From NCBI GenBank assembly GCA_002270565.1, contig NQMI01000031.1, positions 62,001 through 126,000 of the forward strand: DNA of 64,000 nucleotides, read 5' to 3'. The number at the start of each line of letters is the position of its first letter. Within the stretch, counting starts at the first letter, position 1. Made by a program: the position numbers and the translations under genes. The notes below the pieces were generated by a model, which saw only the letters and a program-made list of their open reading frames with translations, had not been told where the DNA came from and did not search any database. The DNA comes from Stenocarpella maydis. Its lineage: Eukaryota > Ascomycota > Sordariomycetes > Diaporthales > Diaporthaceae. This document shows, in pieces, positions 11,913 through 23,265 of this stretch.

Positions 11913-12359
11913 ACATGGTTTACCAGTGAGTGGACTGTATCAATGAGTAGATCAATTTTTCAACTTCTATCTTCTTTAATTTAAATAGAAATATTAATAA
12001 TAATCAATGTATATATAAAGATAAATATTATTTTAAAGGTAATTGAAATCTTGATATCATTTCGTAATAGTATTATTATTTTTATTAATTTAACATATAA
12101 AGAATTCGAGTTAAAAATATAAATTTAAAGTATAGCTATATAAAAAGAAAAATAATTTAAAAAACTCATTTTCTAGTCCGTGAACGTTATTTAATAATTA
12201 CTAAAAATAATTATAGATTTAACATCATATTTATATTTTTATTAAGGAATAATAGTGCAGTCCCTAATATTCCCTAATGTATCCTTTTATTAGTATTCCT
12301 AGCAAAAAAGTACCTACTGATCCACTTACTGATACGGTCCACTCACTAGTAAACCACGT
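11913..12359. mobile_element. 447-bp MITE with ~42-bp terminal inverted repeats and TA target duplication
   Basis: The left end begins ACATGGTTTACCAGTGAGTG and the right end, read on the minus strand, begins ACGTGGTTTACTAGTGAGTG. The two ~42-bp ends differ at about 6 sites, all transitions. Both ends abut the dinucleotide TA (11911-11912 and 12360-12361), the target duplication of Tc1/mariner-type transposons. The interior is AT-rich and encodes nothing, so this is a non-autonomous element. A related, truncated copy is at 21778-22077. Confidence 0.85.
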
Positions 12360-12361
12360 TA

Positions 12362-13012
12362 TATATTTTTTCCAAATAGTAAGATTTATTTAATTTTAAA
12401 GTAGTTTCCAAAATTAATATATTTATTAACTTATTAATTTTATATATTTGTAAAAAAGATTGAATTTTTAAAAATAAGAAATAATATATATTATTAATTA
12501 ATTAATTATATTTAATCTTTCTATTAAGTCTTAGATTAACTATTTACTTATGATACCTATAAGATTTTAAAATTTTAAAAACTTTACTAGTTTACTATAT
12601 TTATACAAAGTATTTAAGCCTTATATAATAGATACTATTAAAACTAATTCAATAAACTAAAGTTAAAAAGACTTTTAATTAATAATAGCTTTTAAAAGCC
12701 TAATTAAAAGCTATATAGAGAGTTAATAAAAAGTATTTAAATTACTTTAAATAAAGCTTTTACTAATATTAAGATAATTAGGAAAGTAATAATTAAGTAT
12801 AGTAAGATATTACAAAATATTTATAATTTAGATGAAATTCAAATACCAATGAAAGAGGGATCGTGTATTGTGGTGGGCGAGTGATAAGGGTGAGAAGTAT
12901 GGGGGTGTTGGTGGCGGAGGGCGCGCACAATCAGGGGTGCGCAGAATCGGGTGTAGGGACGTTAGTTAATGACGTTGCTAAAGTCCGATGCTTAAGTCCT
13001 ACCAACATTACC
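12362..13012. other. AT-rich block and proximal upstream region of the MDR gene
   Basis: AT-rich and gene-free to about 12835, then GC-balanced DNA leading to the MDR gene promoter. Confidence 0.5.
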
Positions 13013-13020
13013 TCTATATA
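13013..13020 (+). promoter_or_regulatory. TATA-like box of the MDR gene
   Basis: TCTATATA lies 78 bp upstream of the start codon at 13098, a plausible distance for a fungal TATA element. No other element was recognised. Confidence 0.4.
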
Positions 13021-13097
13021 GGCCGTTTTGCATGAAGTACGGAGAGTAGGAAATACAATGATCAGCTGAATGCAGGTTACCCCACCTCCTCTGGGTC

Positions 13098-14245
13098 ATG
13101 GCATCAAATCAAGCAGCATGGTTAGACGGCAAAAATGCCCATCCACTCGCAGTCCGTGAGGCGGGCATGCCCAAACCAGGACCTCATGAGGTCATTGTCA
13201 AAAACCATGCGGTCGCTATTAATCCCCTTGACTGGAAGATGCAGGCCGGGTCATATGTCGAGAAATTCCCAGCCGTCATCGGCACCGATGTCGCCGGTGA
13301 GATCCACGAGGTGGGAAGCCAAGTCACAGGCTTCAAAATAGGCGAACGGGTACTGGCGTAAGTGTGACGCTACATCTCCAGCCTACAATACGAGTATTCC
13401 CGCCACAAATGATGTGCTAACGAGGCCAGGTACTTAGTCACTGCACCGGTGTAATGGACCAGAAGCCCCAGTCCGGCGCATTCCAGCTCTACAGCGCTGC
13501 CCATCCGGCCCTGACAGCTAGGATCCCCACGGGGATGAGCTTCGTCGACGCCGCCGTCCTGCCCCTGGCCATCTCAACCGCGGCGCAGGGCCTGTACGGG
13601 AGGGAATATCTCGCCCTGCCAGTTCCAAATGCCCAGTCTGCCCGGGATAGCAAAAAGTGCATCCTGGTCTGGGGGGGCTCGTCCTCGGTCGGCGCCACGG
13701 CGATCCAGCTCGCGAAAGCGAGCGGGGTGACCGTCCTCGCGACGTCGTCGGCACGGAACCACGCCATACTGACGTCCGAGCTGGGGGCGGACCACGTTTT
13801 CGACTACAGGTCCGCCTCTGTGGTGGAGGACATCGTAGGGGCTGTTAAAAACCTCCACATGACCCAGGGGACGGAGTTCGTAGGCATCTACGATGCCATC
13901 TCAGAGCCCCGGACGTTCAAGGAGGCTCTGGGGTTGGTATTCGACAGGCTCGAGTCCGAGAAGCTCATCTCGACGAAGCGACTGGCCATGGTGCTCTATC
14001 CCTCGGACCTGCCGGATGACGTCCAGGTCAAGACGGTTTTCGCCGGGATGCTATTGCCTGGCCACGGGCATGAGCAAGTTGCACGTCTCGTCTGGCAAGG
14101 GTTTGTACCAGAGGCGCTGGAGACGGGCATGCTGAAGCCACTGCCCCCGCCGTTTTTGGTTGGGAAGGGTCTGAAGGCTATTCAAGATGGGATAGACCTC
14201 AATAAGAAGGGCGTTAGTTTCCGAAAGGTGGTCGTGGAGCTTTAA
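13098..14245 (+). CDS. MDR-family oxidoreductase (ToxD / trans-enoyl-reductase-like)
   Basis: Two exons, 13098-13357 and 13438-14245, joined across an 80-bp intron (GTAAGT..TTAG, GCTAAC upstream), give 355 residues. The nearer CAG at 13429 was rejected because it brings an immediate stop. The N-terminal GroES-like half has the AINPLDWKMQ and GTDVAGEIHEVG segments; the Rossmann half has WGGSSSVGATAIQLAK and FDYR. The four-Cys structural zinc site and catalytic zinc ligands of classical alcohol dehydrogenases are missing, so this is a zinc-independent NADP(H) reductase. Close relatives include stand-alone enoyl reductases that partner polyketide synthases, but also many orphan genes. The neighbouring AflR-type regulator on the opposite strand is suggestive. 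No core synthase is visible in the window. Confidence 0.88.
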
Positions 14246-15665
14246 CTAACTAGTCCATGCATGTTGGCACGGTCTTGAACTGGCTGGCTATCCCATTCTT
14301 TTGAACCACTTCTGGGCCCAATTCCTCTGGGCAGATATTAACGTCCGTCATTTGCTCGAAACTGACAAGTGACTATTTTACTGCTGTGGCCTGTTTGATT
14401 TGTGTCCCCGGATCGAATGACAATAACGGCAAACGTCACGGCCGGGAACGGTGTGCCGCAAAGAAGACGGCAGAGAGATGGCGCGATCAGACACGCCATG
14501 CCGACTAGTTCATAGCCTGTTAGTATTTATACTGCGCATTTATTTCTCCGCAGATGCAAATTTACCGTCATGATCGACCCAAAGTCACTGCGTGACTTAG
14601 GCGTGAGCGACCTCACATGAACGATGGGCCTCGTCTCTTGGTCGAGTGCCTGTGGCCGACATCTGAAGACATTTGAGACTCGTGTTCCCTTTTCAACATG
14701 CGCCTAGTTCGGTGAGAGTCGGTGCATTTGGTCGCCCGACGGCCGGTCCAACAACTGCCGAGGTGGGTGATGCGGGACAGGCAGGGATGGCGGAGGCGGC
14801 AAGGCAGGACAAACTCGGTCACTTGAGCAAAAATCATCTTGCACCGAGCCTGAGGACGACTCTACGAGGACGACTCCACGAGGACGACGCCACACGAGGC
14901 AGGACACCACCCAACGTCATCGTGCTCAGGGCCGTCAACGTCAACTGCTTGATATAGCACATTGCAAGTAGCGCAACTCATTTGTTCATGCGCAAGCCAA
15001 CCGTTCTGTGTCTCATTGACGCTGTTGAACAAGGCCAGCACGGTTCAGGCTCGCCTCCACGAAGATCAGGCTCAGCAGTTGAGGCTGCAGCTTGTCTCTT
15101 CTCACCTCGCACTCGCCACTCACATCAACCCTCGGAGGAAGCTCTTTACAAAACACAAGATGTACACTAGACAGTGCCATCGCCTCGCCCTTGACCAACA
15201 CGGCCGAGGTTCCCCGGGATCTGTGGCAAGAACACTCCCAGGGAGCGTCACATGAACACCCGCCCTCGGCCAGCAGACATCGCAGCATCGTGCGTGGGCC
15301 AACTCTCGAAATACAAGAAAGAGCCGCCGTCCAAATACCGACTATACACGGACGCGGCCAAAACAGCAATACACGCCGCCCGTACGAAAGTCCACCCGCT
15401 CCGTTCGTATTTCACCCATTGCCCGTCAGCCGGAGGAGCCCTAGCATGGTTCTTTGCGGCCGCATATTCCCCAATGCCCGATCGCTTGAAAGCGAGCACG
15501 CAGGGATCAGCCATAAAAGGAAACACGCACAAAAGCCGCCGCGCCAAACGCCGTCGACTTGGTTTATAGAAAAGCCATTGGACCTCATACCAGAAAGAAA
15601 GAAAAAAAAAAAAAAAGAAGATTCGAGAATGGGCCGGCAGGCTGCACAACACACCCCGGCAGTTA
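14246..15665. other. Intergenic, no gene seen
   Basis: GC-balanced DNA between two converging genes. A 14-base A run lies near 15603. Open frames on both strands look like chance. Nothing recognised. Confidence 0.5.
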
Positions 15666-17129
15666 TCATGTCTGAAGCAACCCAACGGTCCTGTTGAGCT
15701 CGCTCTTGAGCCACGCGCCTAGTGTCGAGTAAATGTCGTTTACCTCTCCGGGGACACCGGCCGCCACGGCCTCGCCGGCGCGGCCCCCCGTGCCCTGCAC
15801 GCACAGGAGGTCGATCAGGTGGCCGGCCTTCCTGAGCTCGCTGAGGAGCAGCTGCGTCCTGAGGGCCTCCTGCGCGGCCTCGTCGTCGACGCTGAAGGCG
15901 CCTGCCGAGAACTGCATCGGCGTGACGACGAACCCCCCGCCCTCGCCCCTGTGGTTCGCCTGCGAGGGGGTTGCGGTGGCGGTAGTGCCCACGGGGCTCG
16001 CCGCGGGGGTCACGGAGATTGCCGCGGGGGACGAGGACGCACTCAGCGGCGGCGTCGGCTGGTGGCTGCCCAGTGGGGGGAAGCTGTCCCACGTCGGCGT
16101 CGCGGTGGCTGCTGGCTTGGCGCAGCCGGCGGCGAGCTGGTACCACATGAGGATCTTGGAGGTGATGCTCGCATAGAGCATGGCCAGGTGCGGGGACCGC
16201 GAGCAGGGGCAGGCGAGGAGCTGCCTCATGTTCTCGACGGCCTGCTTGTTGCGATTGAGCACCTTGTCCATGGTCTGGACGAGGTGCTCGCCGCCGCCTG
16301 CGCCGTCCTGCTTGAGGCTGAGGCTGTCGAGCGTGGCGTAGGCCAGCTTCTGGCAGTGGTGCGAATCCGTCTGCAGCAGGCTGGCGTCCAGGAAGGAGTC
16401 GGCCGAGGAGAAGGAGGTGGGCAGGCGGTGTGACGGGGCCATGCAGCCCGAGTCAGCGTCGCTGGCGGGCTGGCTTTCCGGGGTGTGCATCAGCTCATCC
16501 GGCGGCTGGATCCATTCGGCGAAGCCTGAGTAACCAGACCCCGAGAAAGTCAGGTCCAGCGGGTCCACGGTTCCGTGCGGTCGTGAGTCGACCCGGAGTA
16601 TTGTGTTGTGGCCATGCGGCGCGTCGGCAAACGAGAAGGGGTCGTTGAAGTTTTCCATGCTATCCGGCGACGGCATGAATATGTCGTGGCCCGCGTGGCT
16701 GGTAAATATGAGGCTGTCATCGAGGCCAAAGCTTGGCGAGGTGGCTGAAGTGGGCTCGTACTTGACGGGCCTTGCTGTGCCACCGGACAAGGGCCGATAG
16801 TCTGGAAAGCTCGAGAGACTCTTCTGTTGGGTGCTCTGGGCCAGGGGCTTGGACGCAGCATCTCCCGACACGCTTGTCTCAGACGGAGCCTTCTTCCTCG
16901 GAGCCTTTCCGAATTTCCTCGAGAGTCCATACACGCAGGCGATGCCGCCAGCTGCACAGCGGCCACATCGCGGCTGAGTCTTGTCGCAGCGCACCTTGGC
17001 CGCCCCACACGCATCACAAGACGACCGAAGCTTGGGCGGACGTCGTGCTGCTCCCCTTGCGTTGCTTGACGGGGTGGACGCAGCAGGCTGTGAACTTGAG
17101 ACTGGCATGGCCAGCGGGGACTGTGTTGC

Positions 17130-17161
<32 letters not shown>

Positions 17162-17180
17162 GCGGACCCGGCGAGTTCAT
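15666..17180 (-). CDS. Zn2Cys6 transcription factor with AflR-type regulatory region
   Basis: A single exon encoding 504 residues from the ATG at 17180. The binuclear zinc cluster C-x2-C-x6-C-x6-C-x2-C-x6-C is complete at residues 55, 58, 65, 72, 75 and 82 (CDACGAAKVRCD..CGRCAAGGIAC), preceded by a basic RRPPKLRSS stretch and followed by a basic RKFGKAPRKK linker. The middle is Ser/Pro-rich. A helical C-terminal block with LACPCSRSPHLAMLYASI and ILMWYQLA matches the AflR regulatory domain found in regulators of secondary-metabolite clusters. The N-terminus holds a Ser-Ala-Pro triplet repeat that corresponds to a GGCGCAGAC-type DNA repeat at 17135-17160. Nuclear and DNA-binding by family. It probably controls nearby accessory genes, but no target site was identified. 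Confidence 0.88.
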
Positions 17181-18600
17181 GCTTCTTCCTCTGTCTGGGG
17201 CCCCCGGGGGGAGGGGGGGGTTGGTTAATGGGAGAGTGGAGTTCCGGACAGGAAAAGCGCCCACGTAAGGCGATGGCAGCTAAGCAACAGGTCGAAGTCG
17301 TAAAATTTCAGGGAGGAGAGATAGCACCGAGGGCCTGAGGTCGCGGGAGGTGAAGGCTGGCCGATACTTGTATCTGGACGGAGCAAGACATGGAGAGGGG
17401 AGGAGGTCTGACAAGGCTTCGGTCCGAACGCCCTGGACGCATGTGTTTTCTACGAGAGATCTTGATAAGGAGCGCCGTGAGCACTCGCAGCAGATCACTG
17501 CTCAAACGGCCGGTGTACAAGAGGGCTGACATGGCCTACGCCGAACCATCAGCACCCGCCACCCACGTTTGTTAACGACTGATGCGTAGGCTGTCACCCA
17601 GGGAAAGACTAAGGGACGCCGCCGGTTACAAGAAGTTAGCCAGAGTTTAAATGTTCCGTGAACTGGGGTGTCATGGTTGTGGGCGGTTGGGGGGGGGGGG
17701 CTGGTTTGCAGACACCCCGGGGAGAAGGCGGACGGGGCAGGAATCGCGGAAGGACGTGACAAGATTCTCTGGAGGGGTAAAGGAACGTACCTCAGGGTCT
17801 TTGGTTCTTTTTGCCCGCGTTGGGCCTGACGGTAGCTCACGGGGGGGTGTCAGACTTGAGAGGGCGCGGGGGGTCCGGATTGCTCAGGCACTGGCCATCC
17901 GAGCAGAAGGTGTAGGCGGCCTGTCCCGCATATGGCTTGCGGCATGGATGGGCGAGTATACCTGGTGCCAGCCCGACACACAACGTGGAGATGGCCGCAG
18001 CCGTGTGCTCGTGCTGGGGTCGAGACTCCGACCAAGGTGGCCACCATCGGCGACAGACGCGAGTCTTGACCTAATCTGAGGTCAACTGCAACCTTCCATG
18101 TGTCCTCCGCCCAGGGCGGGAGCCGAATACTGCTAAATACCACGACTCAGGAGCCGAGCGTGCTGTACAACACGATTCAGGATCCCGCCGGCGCCTATCC
18201 AGGGGCAAGCTATAGCGCAGCCGTGCGGAGGGGACCGCTGCTGCAGGTATAAGGTTATGACTGATGCGCAATAAATTTAGACTTTATTTAAGATTTAGGA
18301 CTATATGTTATATTAGTAGTAAATATTTTCAAGAATGAGTAAAATTAGCTTTTAATATTACTATTATACATAAAATTTAACTTAAATATAACATAAAAAT
18401 CTATAGTTAACTTGACTATAGTTTATAATTAGTTATAACCTATAAATATAAAATATTATAAAATAATTATATCTGATTATAGAAATTAATATAATTAATA
18501 TAATTAAAGCTTGAATCTTTATGATTTCACTTTAAACTATGCTCTTATAATCTGAACCTAGTCTGAATAAGAATAAACTAAAAACTTATAATAATAGGTT
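17181..18600. other. Upstream region of the regulator gene, then AT-rich segment
   Basis: GC-balanced and gene-free to about 18270, with an 11-base G run near 17690 and polypyrimidine/polypurine tracts. From 18271 to 18600 the DNA is AT-rich and RIP-like, with no recognisable element. Confidence 0.5.
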
Positions 18601-18660
18601 ATAAGTGTCTCCTTCTACCCTACTTCCCTCTCTAGGTCTTCCCCTGCTCTTCCTCCTAGG

Positions 18661-18730
18661 GACCTCCCTCCTCTCCGAGGACCTCCCTCCTCTCCGAGGA
18701 CCTCCCTCCTCTCCGAGGACCTCCCTCTCC
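18661..18730. repeat. Tandem repeat, 19-bp unit, about 3.6 copies
   Basis: The unit GACCTCCCTCCTCTCCGAG is repeated perfectly at 18661, 18680 and 18699, then partly at 18718. It lies inside a 200-bp pyrimidine-rich stretch with looser GGACCTCC motifs up to about 18835. Confidence 0.9.
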
Positions 18731-21071
18731 AGACCCCCTTCCTCCTGGAGGGACCTCCATCCCCCCGGGGGGACCTCCTTTCGGAACCTTCTACTTTCGG
18801 AACATCCTCTCTTTTAGGGACCTCCTTCTTCTTTCAGAGCCATGGGGTATTCGTCGTGAGTGCTTCGGGTCCCTTCATTTATCCTTACCCCTGGGTATAC
18901 CTGTTTAGAGGGCCCCGGCAGGCAATTAAACCACGCCCTCCTTGGAGAGAAAGCAATGAGCCAGGGCAAAACTGGTGTCCTTCCCAGAGCTCACGGAGGG
19001 CCGGAGGGTTTCTTGTCAAGGGCATCCGGCAACGGAGCCGAGCTGCAGGCTTGCGTCTGCACCTCAGACTTGTCCCCTCTCGGCATGGCAGCGGCGTAAT
19101 GCAGAACTCCGCCCTACGCAGAAATGCGCCGACCGACTTGGTGCCGTGGGGGGCAAAATGGCCATAGCAAGCAAGGCACACGGAGGAGCCCCAGCACGTG
19201 TTGCCCCAATCCTTCCGGTCGGGAAGAAGGATCGTGAGGAAAAGAGTACCACGCACAGGGTCTATGGTGGCTTTTGCCGACACGGGGACCAGTGCGCGTA
19301 GACCTGCGGTGGCTTGCCAGGCGAGCTGTCAGTAAGTCCGGGTCTCGTGTGTTGTTCCATAGCTGGTGGTGAGCCGTGACGCTGTGGGATGAAGGGCATG
19401 AGTGTCACTCGGTAAGCCGGCGGGCGGGCCCTTACGAGTCGCCGACGGGGGGGGGGGTGAAGGACTCGGCTGTTTGTGGTGGACTAGCGCTCACCAGCAG
19501 GCCCAGCAGAGTCAGCTTATTATGCTGCCAATACAATGGTAAGGATTCAGGTGAGGATAAGGACCTGGTGCAGGGCACTGGTAGATGGAACGGACTGCCG
19601 GTCGTCCACATAGCCCCCAAATCTCACTCCCATCGCACGACGCGAATCCAAAAGAGGGCACTGCCGCACCAATGGTGAAGCGCAGAACCGGCAACGGATT
19701 GCGCCATCTTTCGATGCGCAACTCATGCCTGGCTACGTAACGGCTCCGGCAGCCCCCAGTTGAAAGAGAGGGGAGGACTGTGGGCGGGGGGGTGAATGTC
19801 CGCCCTCCGACACTGCATGTAGATTGGTTACTGCAGCGCTACCGGCTCTCACCTTACGTACCTAAGTACTTGCTCAATAACTTCCCAATATCGGACAGCG
19901 ACGTGACAAATACTATGTACTGTGTATGGGGCGAACAGCTCCAAGCTACCAGCCATCTGGCAAGGGAGGATACAGACTAGACTCTACTAAGCGAGTGGTC
20001 TTCCTACCCAGATATTCGATGCCCTGATTTGCCATGTTCCGAACAAGGCCTAGCACATGTCAGCAACTGACTGAGCGCCATACAACCCATTCAACAAACA
20101 CCCTCTGCACTGCTTCACGCCTCCGCCACTCTGGCAGCTCCCAGCGCACAAGGCCTGTGACTGCATAATCACTGCCGCCCACACGCGGACCCGCGGGAGA
20201 TGGGTAGTATTCCCCAATTCGGCCGATACCTCTTTCGACCAGCGACCAGAAGGGAGGGCATCCCCTTGGGTGCTAAAAGGCGTACGTAGTAAAGTTAATG
20301 TCGGCCCACTTCCCCACCACACTATTAGCCCCAGTTAGCTAATACAACTATGAATCGCAGGCTGAGCGTGCCGCGGCTGGTTGTGTCAGTTTAACAACTT
20401 TAAACAACTTCCTCGACAGGGTTGAGAGTCCACTGAAGAAGCAAGCACGGCAGGCATGAAGCGTGCAACAACGCCTCATAGCGACCAAGTCTGCCTACCT
20501 GCTACTACCAAGTATCTAACCCCGACGACCTTGAAACAGATACCATCTCGGCTGTAGTTGGCAGCGAGATGGACCAGATAACCCACCAAGGGAGGCTGAC
20601 TGTCCCGCAAAGCGTGACAGACCCCTCGTCAGTCTGACAGACCCCTTGCCAGCCCTGACAGACCCCTCCCCCCAACAACAAGTCATACACAAATGCAATG
20701 CGCAGCAGTGAGTCAGTCCAGCTACGTGTCTTACTGGTCTCAGGGCTCCCGCCTGTCAGCTCAGATTCGAAGTGTGCACTTTCCCGTCATGTTGGTGAAA
20801 CAGTGAGAATGAATGGTGGCATACTGAAAATACTGGGCCGGGGCCGACCAACGCTGACCGCTCTTCGGCAGCCAACATTGAGCTCCCCAGACGCGAACAG
20901 ACGACATGATTTCATCAACAACATAGGCTCTAAGTCTGGGAAACTTCCCACACAAGCCTCCTTCTCAACATTGTTGCTGACGTGAAGAATTGAGACAGGC
21001 AGACCTTCGGGAATTAGTCAGTGTCGTTTTTGTCTTGTACAACATTGAGTCCCCGTACCAGTCTAGAACCT
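18731..21071. other. Gene-free GC-balanced region
   Basis: More than 2 kb of normal composition without a convincing coding region on either strand. Small features: a 12-base G run near 19450, a cluster of CAGACCCCT-type repeats at 20610-20670, and a single N at 21072 exactly where the sequence changes to AT-rich DNA. A non-coding RNA or decayed gene cannot be ruled out. Confidence 0.45.
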
Positions 21072-21072
21072 N

Positions 21073-21777
21073 TTTATATATGTTTCAATTTAAAGGGCGC
21101 CTATAACGAAAAGAATATTAGCTACTATTATTTGATTAAGAAAAATATTATAACTAAGTGATAATACTATAATAACTATAAAGGTAATTAGTTTCTAAAT
21201 TATACGTGAAGTATAATTAGTAGTAAAATAAGTTAGGCTTATTTATAAAGAAGGTCCTTAGTTTAGTCCTTTAAGACTAATAACAGTTAAACTTATAATT
21301 CTATACTTAGCTATTATATATAATTAAGAAAAGGTACTAAACTACTACAGTATAATACTAAGATTAAAACTTAAAATATAAAAGAATAATTTCTGGTTTT
21401 ATATAAATAAATATAATTGAATAATCATTATTTAAAGTATATATTCTAAACTAATTATCAATAATTTAGATGAATTTCTTTATTATCTTTAAGGTAGTTC
21501 TTACATATTTTAAATGATATCAGGAACTTAAATAATATCATTAATATTAAGGCTATGAGCTAATAAGCCTATTAGATTAATTAATTTATCCTGATATACT
21601 GGTTGCTGTATTAATATAAAGCCTTCATACTAAATATAATAAGATTATAGCTTTATTACTTTCTTTACATTAGTCGTTATATATTTATTGCTTTAAATTA
21701 AAAATCTTTTATAAATAAGTTATATTACTTTTATTGTAAGTTTTAATAATTATTAAAAGAAGTTTATGAATAAATAA
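21073..21777. other. AT-rich RIP-type block
   Basis: Extreme AT, no surviving frame, no domain recognised. It adjoins the truncated MITE copy. Confidence 0.5.
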
Positions 21778-22077
21778 ACCATTTTACTAGTAAGTAAACT
21801 ATATTTGTAAGTAGATTAAAATTTTAAATTCTGTCTTCTTTAACTTAAATATAAATATTGATGTATTATGTAAAGAATTTAAGTTAAAAACATAAATTTA
21901 ATATATAGTTATACAAAATAAAATAAAAACTTTAAAAGATTTATTTTCAACTTTATATACCTTACTTAAAAATCAAAAAAGTTAATTATAAATTTAATCT
22001 TATATTTACAACTTTATATAAAATAGTATATATTAAAAGTTCTTTATTATATAAATCTTCAAATTATATATATATAT
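21778..22077. mobile_element. Truncated, RIP-mutated copy of the MITE at 11913-12359
   Basis: It begins with a mutated TIR (ACCATTTTACTAGTAAGTAA) preceded by TA-rich DNA. Its interior follows the first MITE in order: a TCTTCTTTAA segment, then AGAATTTAAGTTAAAAACAT, then ATATAGTTATACAAA. The right TIR is missing because the copia LTR begins at 22078. The changes are mostly towards A and T. Confidence 0.65.
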
Positions 22078-22288
22078 TGTTGGCTGGGTCACGTATTGCA
22101 ATACAATTGGGGGTTATGGTTAAAATTCTCTGTCTAGGAGTAGTGGGTGTAGTGGGCGTAGCCCGCCAGCTATCTCGTGCTTATATAGAGGGTAGTGGTT
22201 GCTGAGTAAGCAACTACGTCCTCTGGCTACAGTATGGTGGCTGTAGCGCTAGCCCACCAGTGTGCTATTGCACACTGCTATTGCCACA
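22078..22288 (-). repeat. 3' LTR of the copia element
   Basis: Starts TGTTGG and ends GCCACA on the plus strand. It shares the TGGGT.ACGTATTGCAATAC, GGGCGTAGCCCGCCAGC and AAGCAACTACG..CCTCTGGCTACAG segments with the copy at 30566-30781. Similarity ends at 22288, which fixes this boundary. Confidence 0.85.
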
Positions 22289-22295
22289 CTGGCAG

Positions 22296-22308
22296 TCTTT
22301 TTCTTTTG
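22296..22308 (-). other. Polypurine tract of the copia element
   Basis: The minus strand reads CAAAAGAAAAAGA just before the 3' LTR, separated by a few bases. This is the expected place for plus-strand priming and supports minus-strand orientation. Confidence 0.6.
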
Positions 22309-23265
22309 CCAGCGACTATCTCCTCCAAAAACATAAAAAAAGTCCCAGGCGTGGGGTTAAACCCACGCTCTCGCCATTTCAAGGAAAAACAAAAGAAATT
22401 ACCGCATTCATCACCAAATCCCTATACCACTGCTGCTTTTAGCTGTGCCAGTCCCTTTATCAAGTTCATCGCGTATACCATTATACCAAGTGCCCATAAA
22501 ATACAGGCACCCGGAAAGACCTAATATATTATAGCGGTCTCTGCTCCCTCTGGAAGCTGAGAGTATACAATTATACGGTCCAGCATAATATAGTGCTATT
22601 CCCATATAAAATATCCGCTCCCAACAATTTATACTGCTTATTTATTATCTCTAGTACTTAAGGGTTGTAAAAGAAATATGCAATAAGGACTTATAATTCC
22701 TTCGCCTATAGGCTACAGGTTGAATAAGGATTTGCCCGGAATTAGAATAATAATTATCCGGATACCCTAGAACTAGAATAATAACTATCCGGCCTCCTGG
22801 ACCCGGATCTCTAGACCCCCTCTCCCCCTAACTAAGTATTAATAATTAGCTAAATTAGATATAATGCAGATTAATTATCTTCTGGCGGCAGACATTAGTA
22901 ATAGAGTTTAATAATAACTTAATCAGTAAAAGCCCTCTCCATCAGAGGCTAATATTAAGAGTTAGTGGGGGCAGAGGAAGCAATAGTTGGGTTAGATAGG
23001 GATTATAATAAATAGTAATAAATGGTATATTGGAGCCAACTTCTTAGCAAATGTATAGTAGAGCGTGTACTATCCAATACTGCTCTGGGTAAGTATGTAA
23101 AACATACATTAAGCAGGAGTTGAGACCGCGAAATCTCAACTGGGGACACTTAATACAATATAGCTAGCAACTTAAGTGCCTATAGGATAGTGGTAACCCT
23201 TATTACCTAAACCCTCAGTATATAGGCACTACTATAAAAATCTTAGCTATAAGGTCTTGCTCTTA

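Noticed and set aside
13430..13453. CAG at 13429 as acceptor of the MDR intron
   Set aside because: It would place the second exon in a frame that stops at once; the TTAG eight bases later keeps the family sequence.
22340..22445. tRNA-like or SINE-like sequence on the minus strand inside the copia 3' region
   Set aside because: There is an A-box-like AGCAGCAGTGG, a B-box-like GGTTTAACCCC and a T run, but the T-arm has an 8-nt loop and there are no matching acceptor ends. Not convincing.
22078..22626. A 549-bp LTR ending at CCAACA (22621-22626)
   Set aside because: The other two LTR copies stop being similar at about 215 bp, and a polypurine tract lies right at that point. The CCAACA is coincidental.
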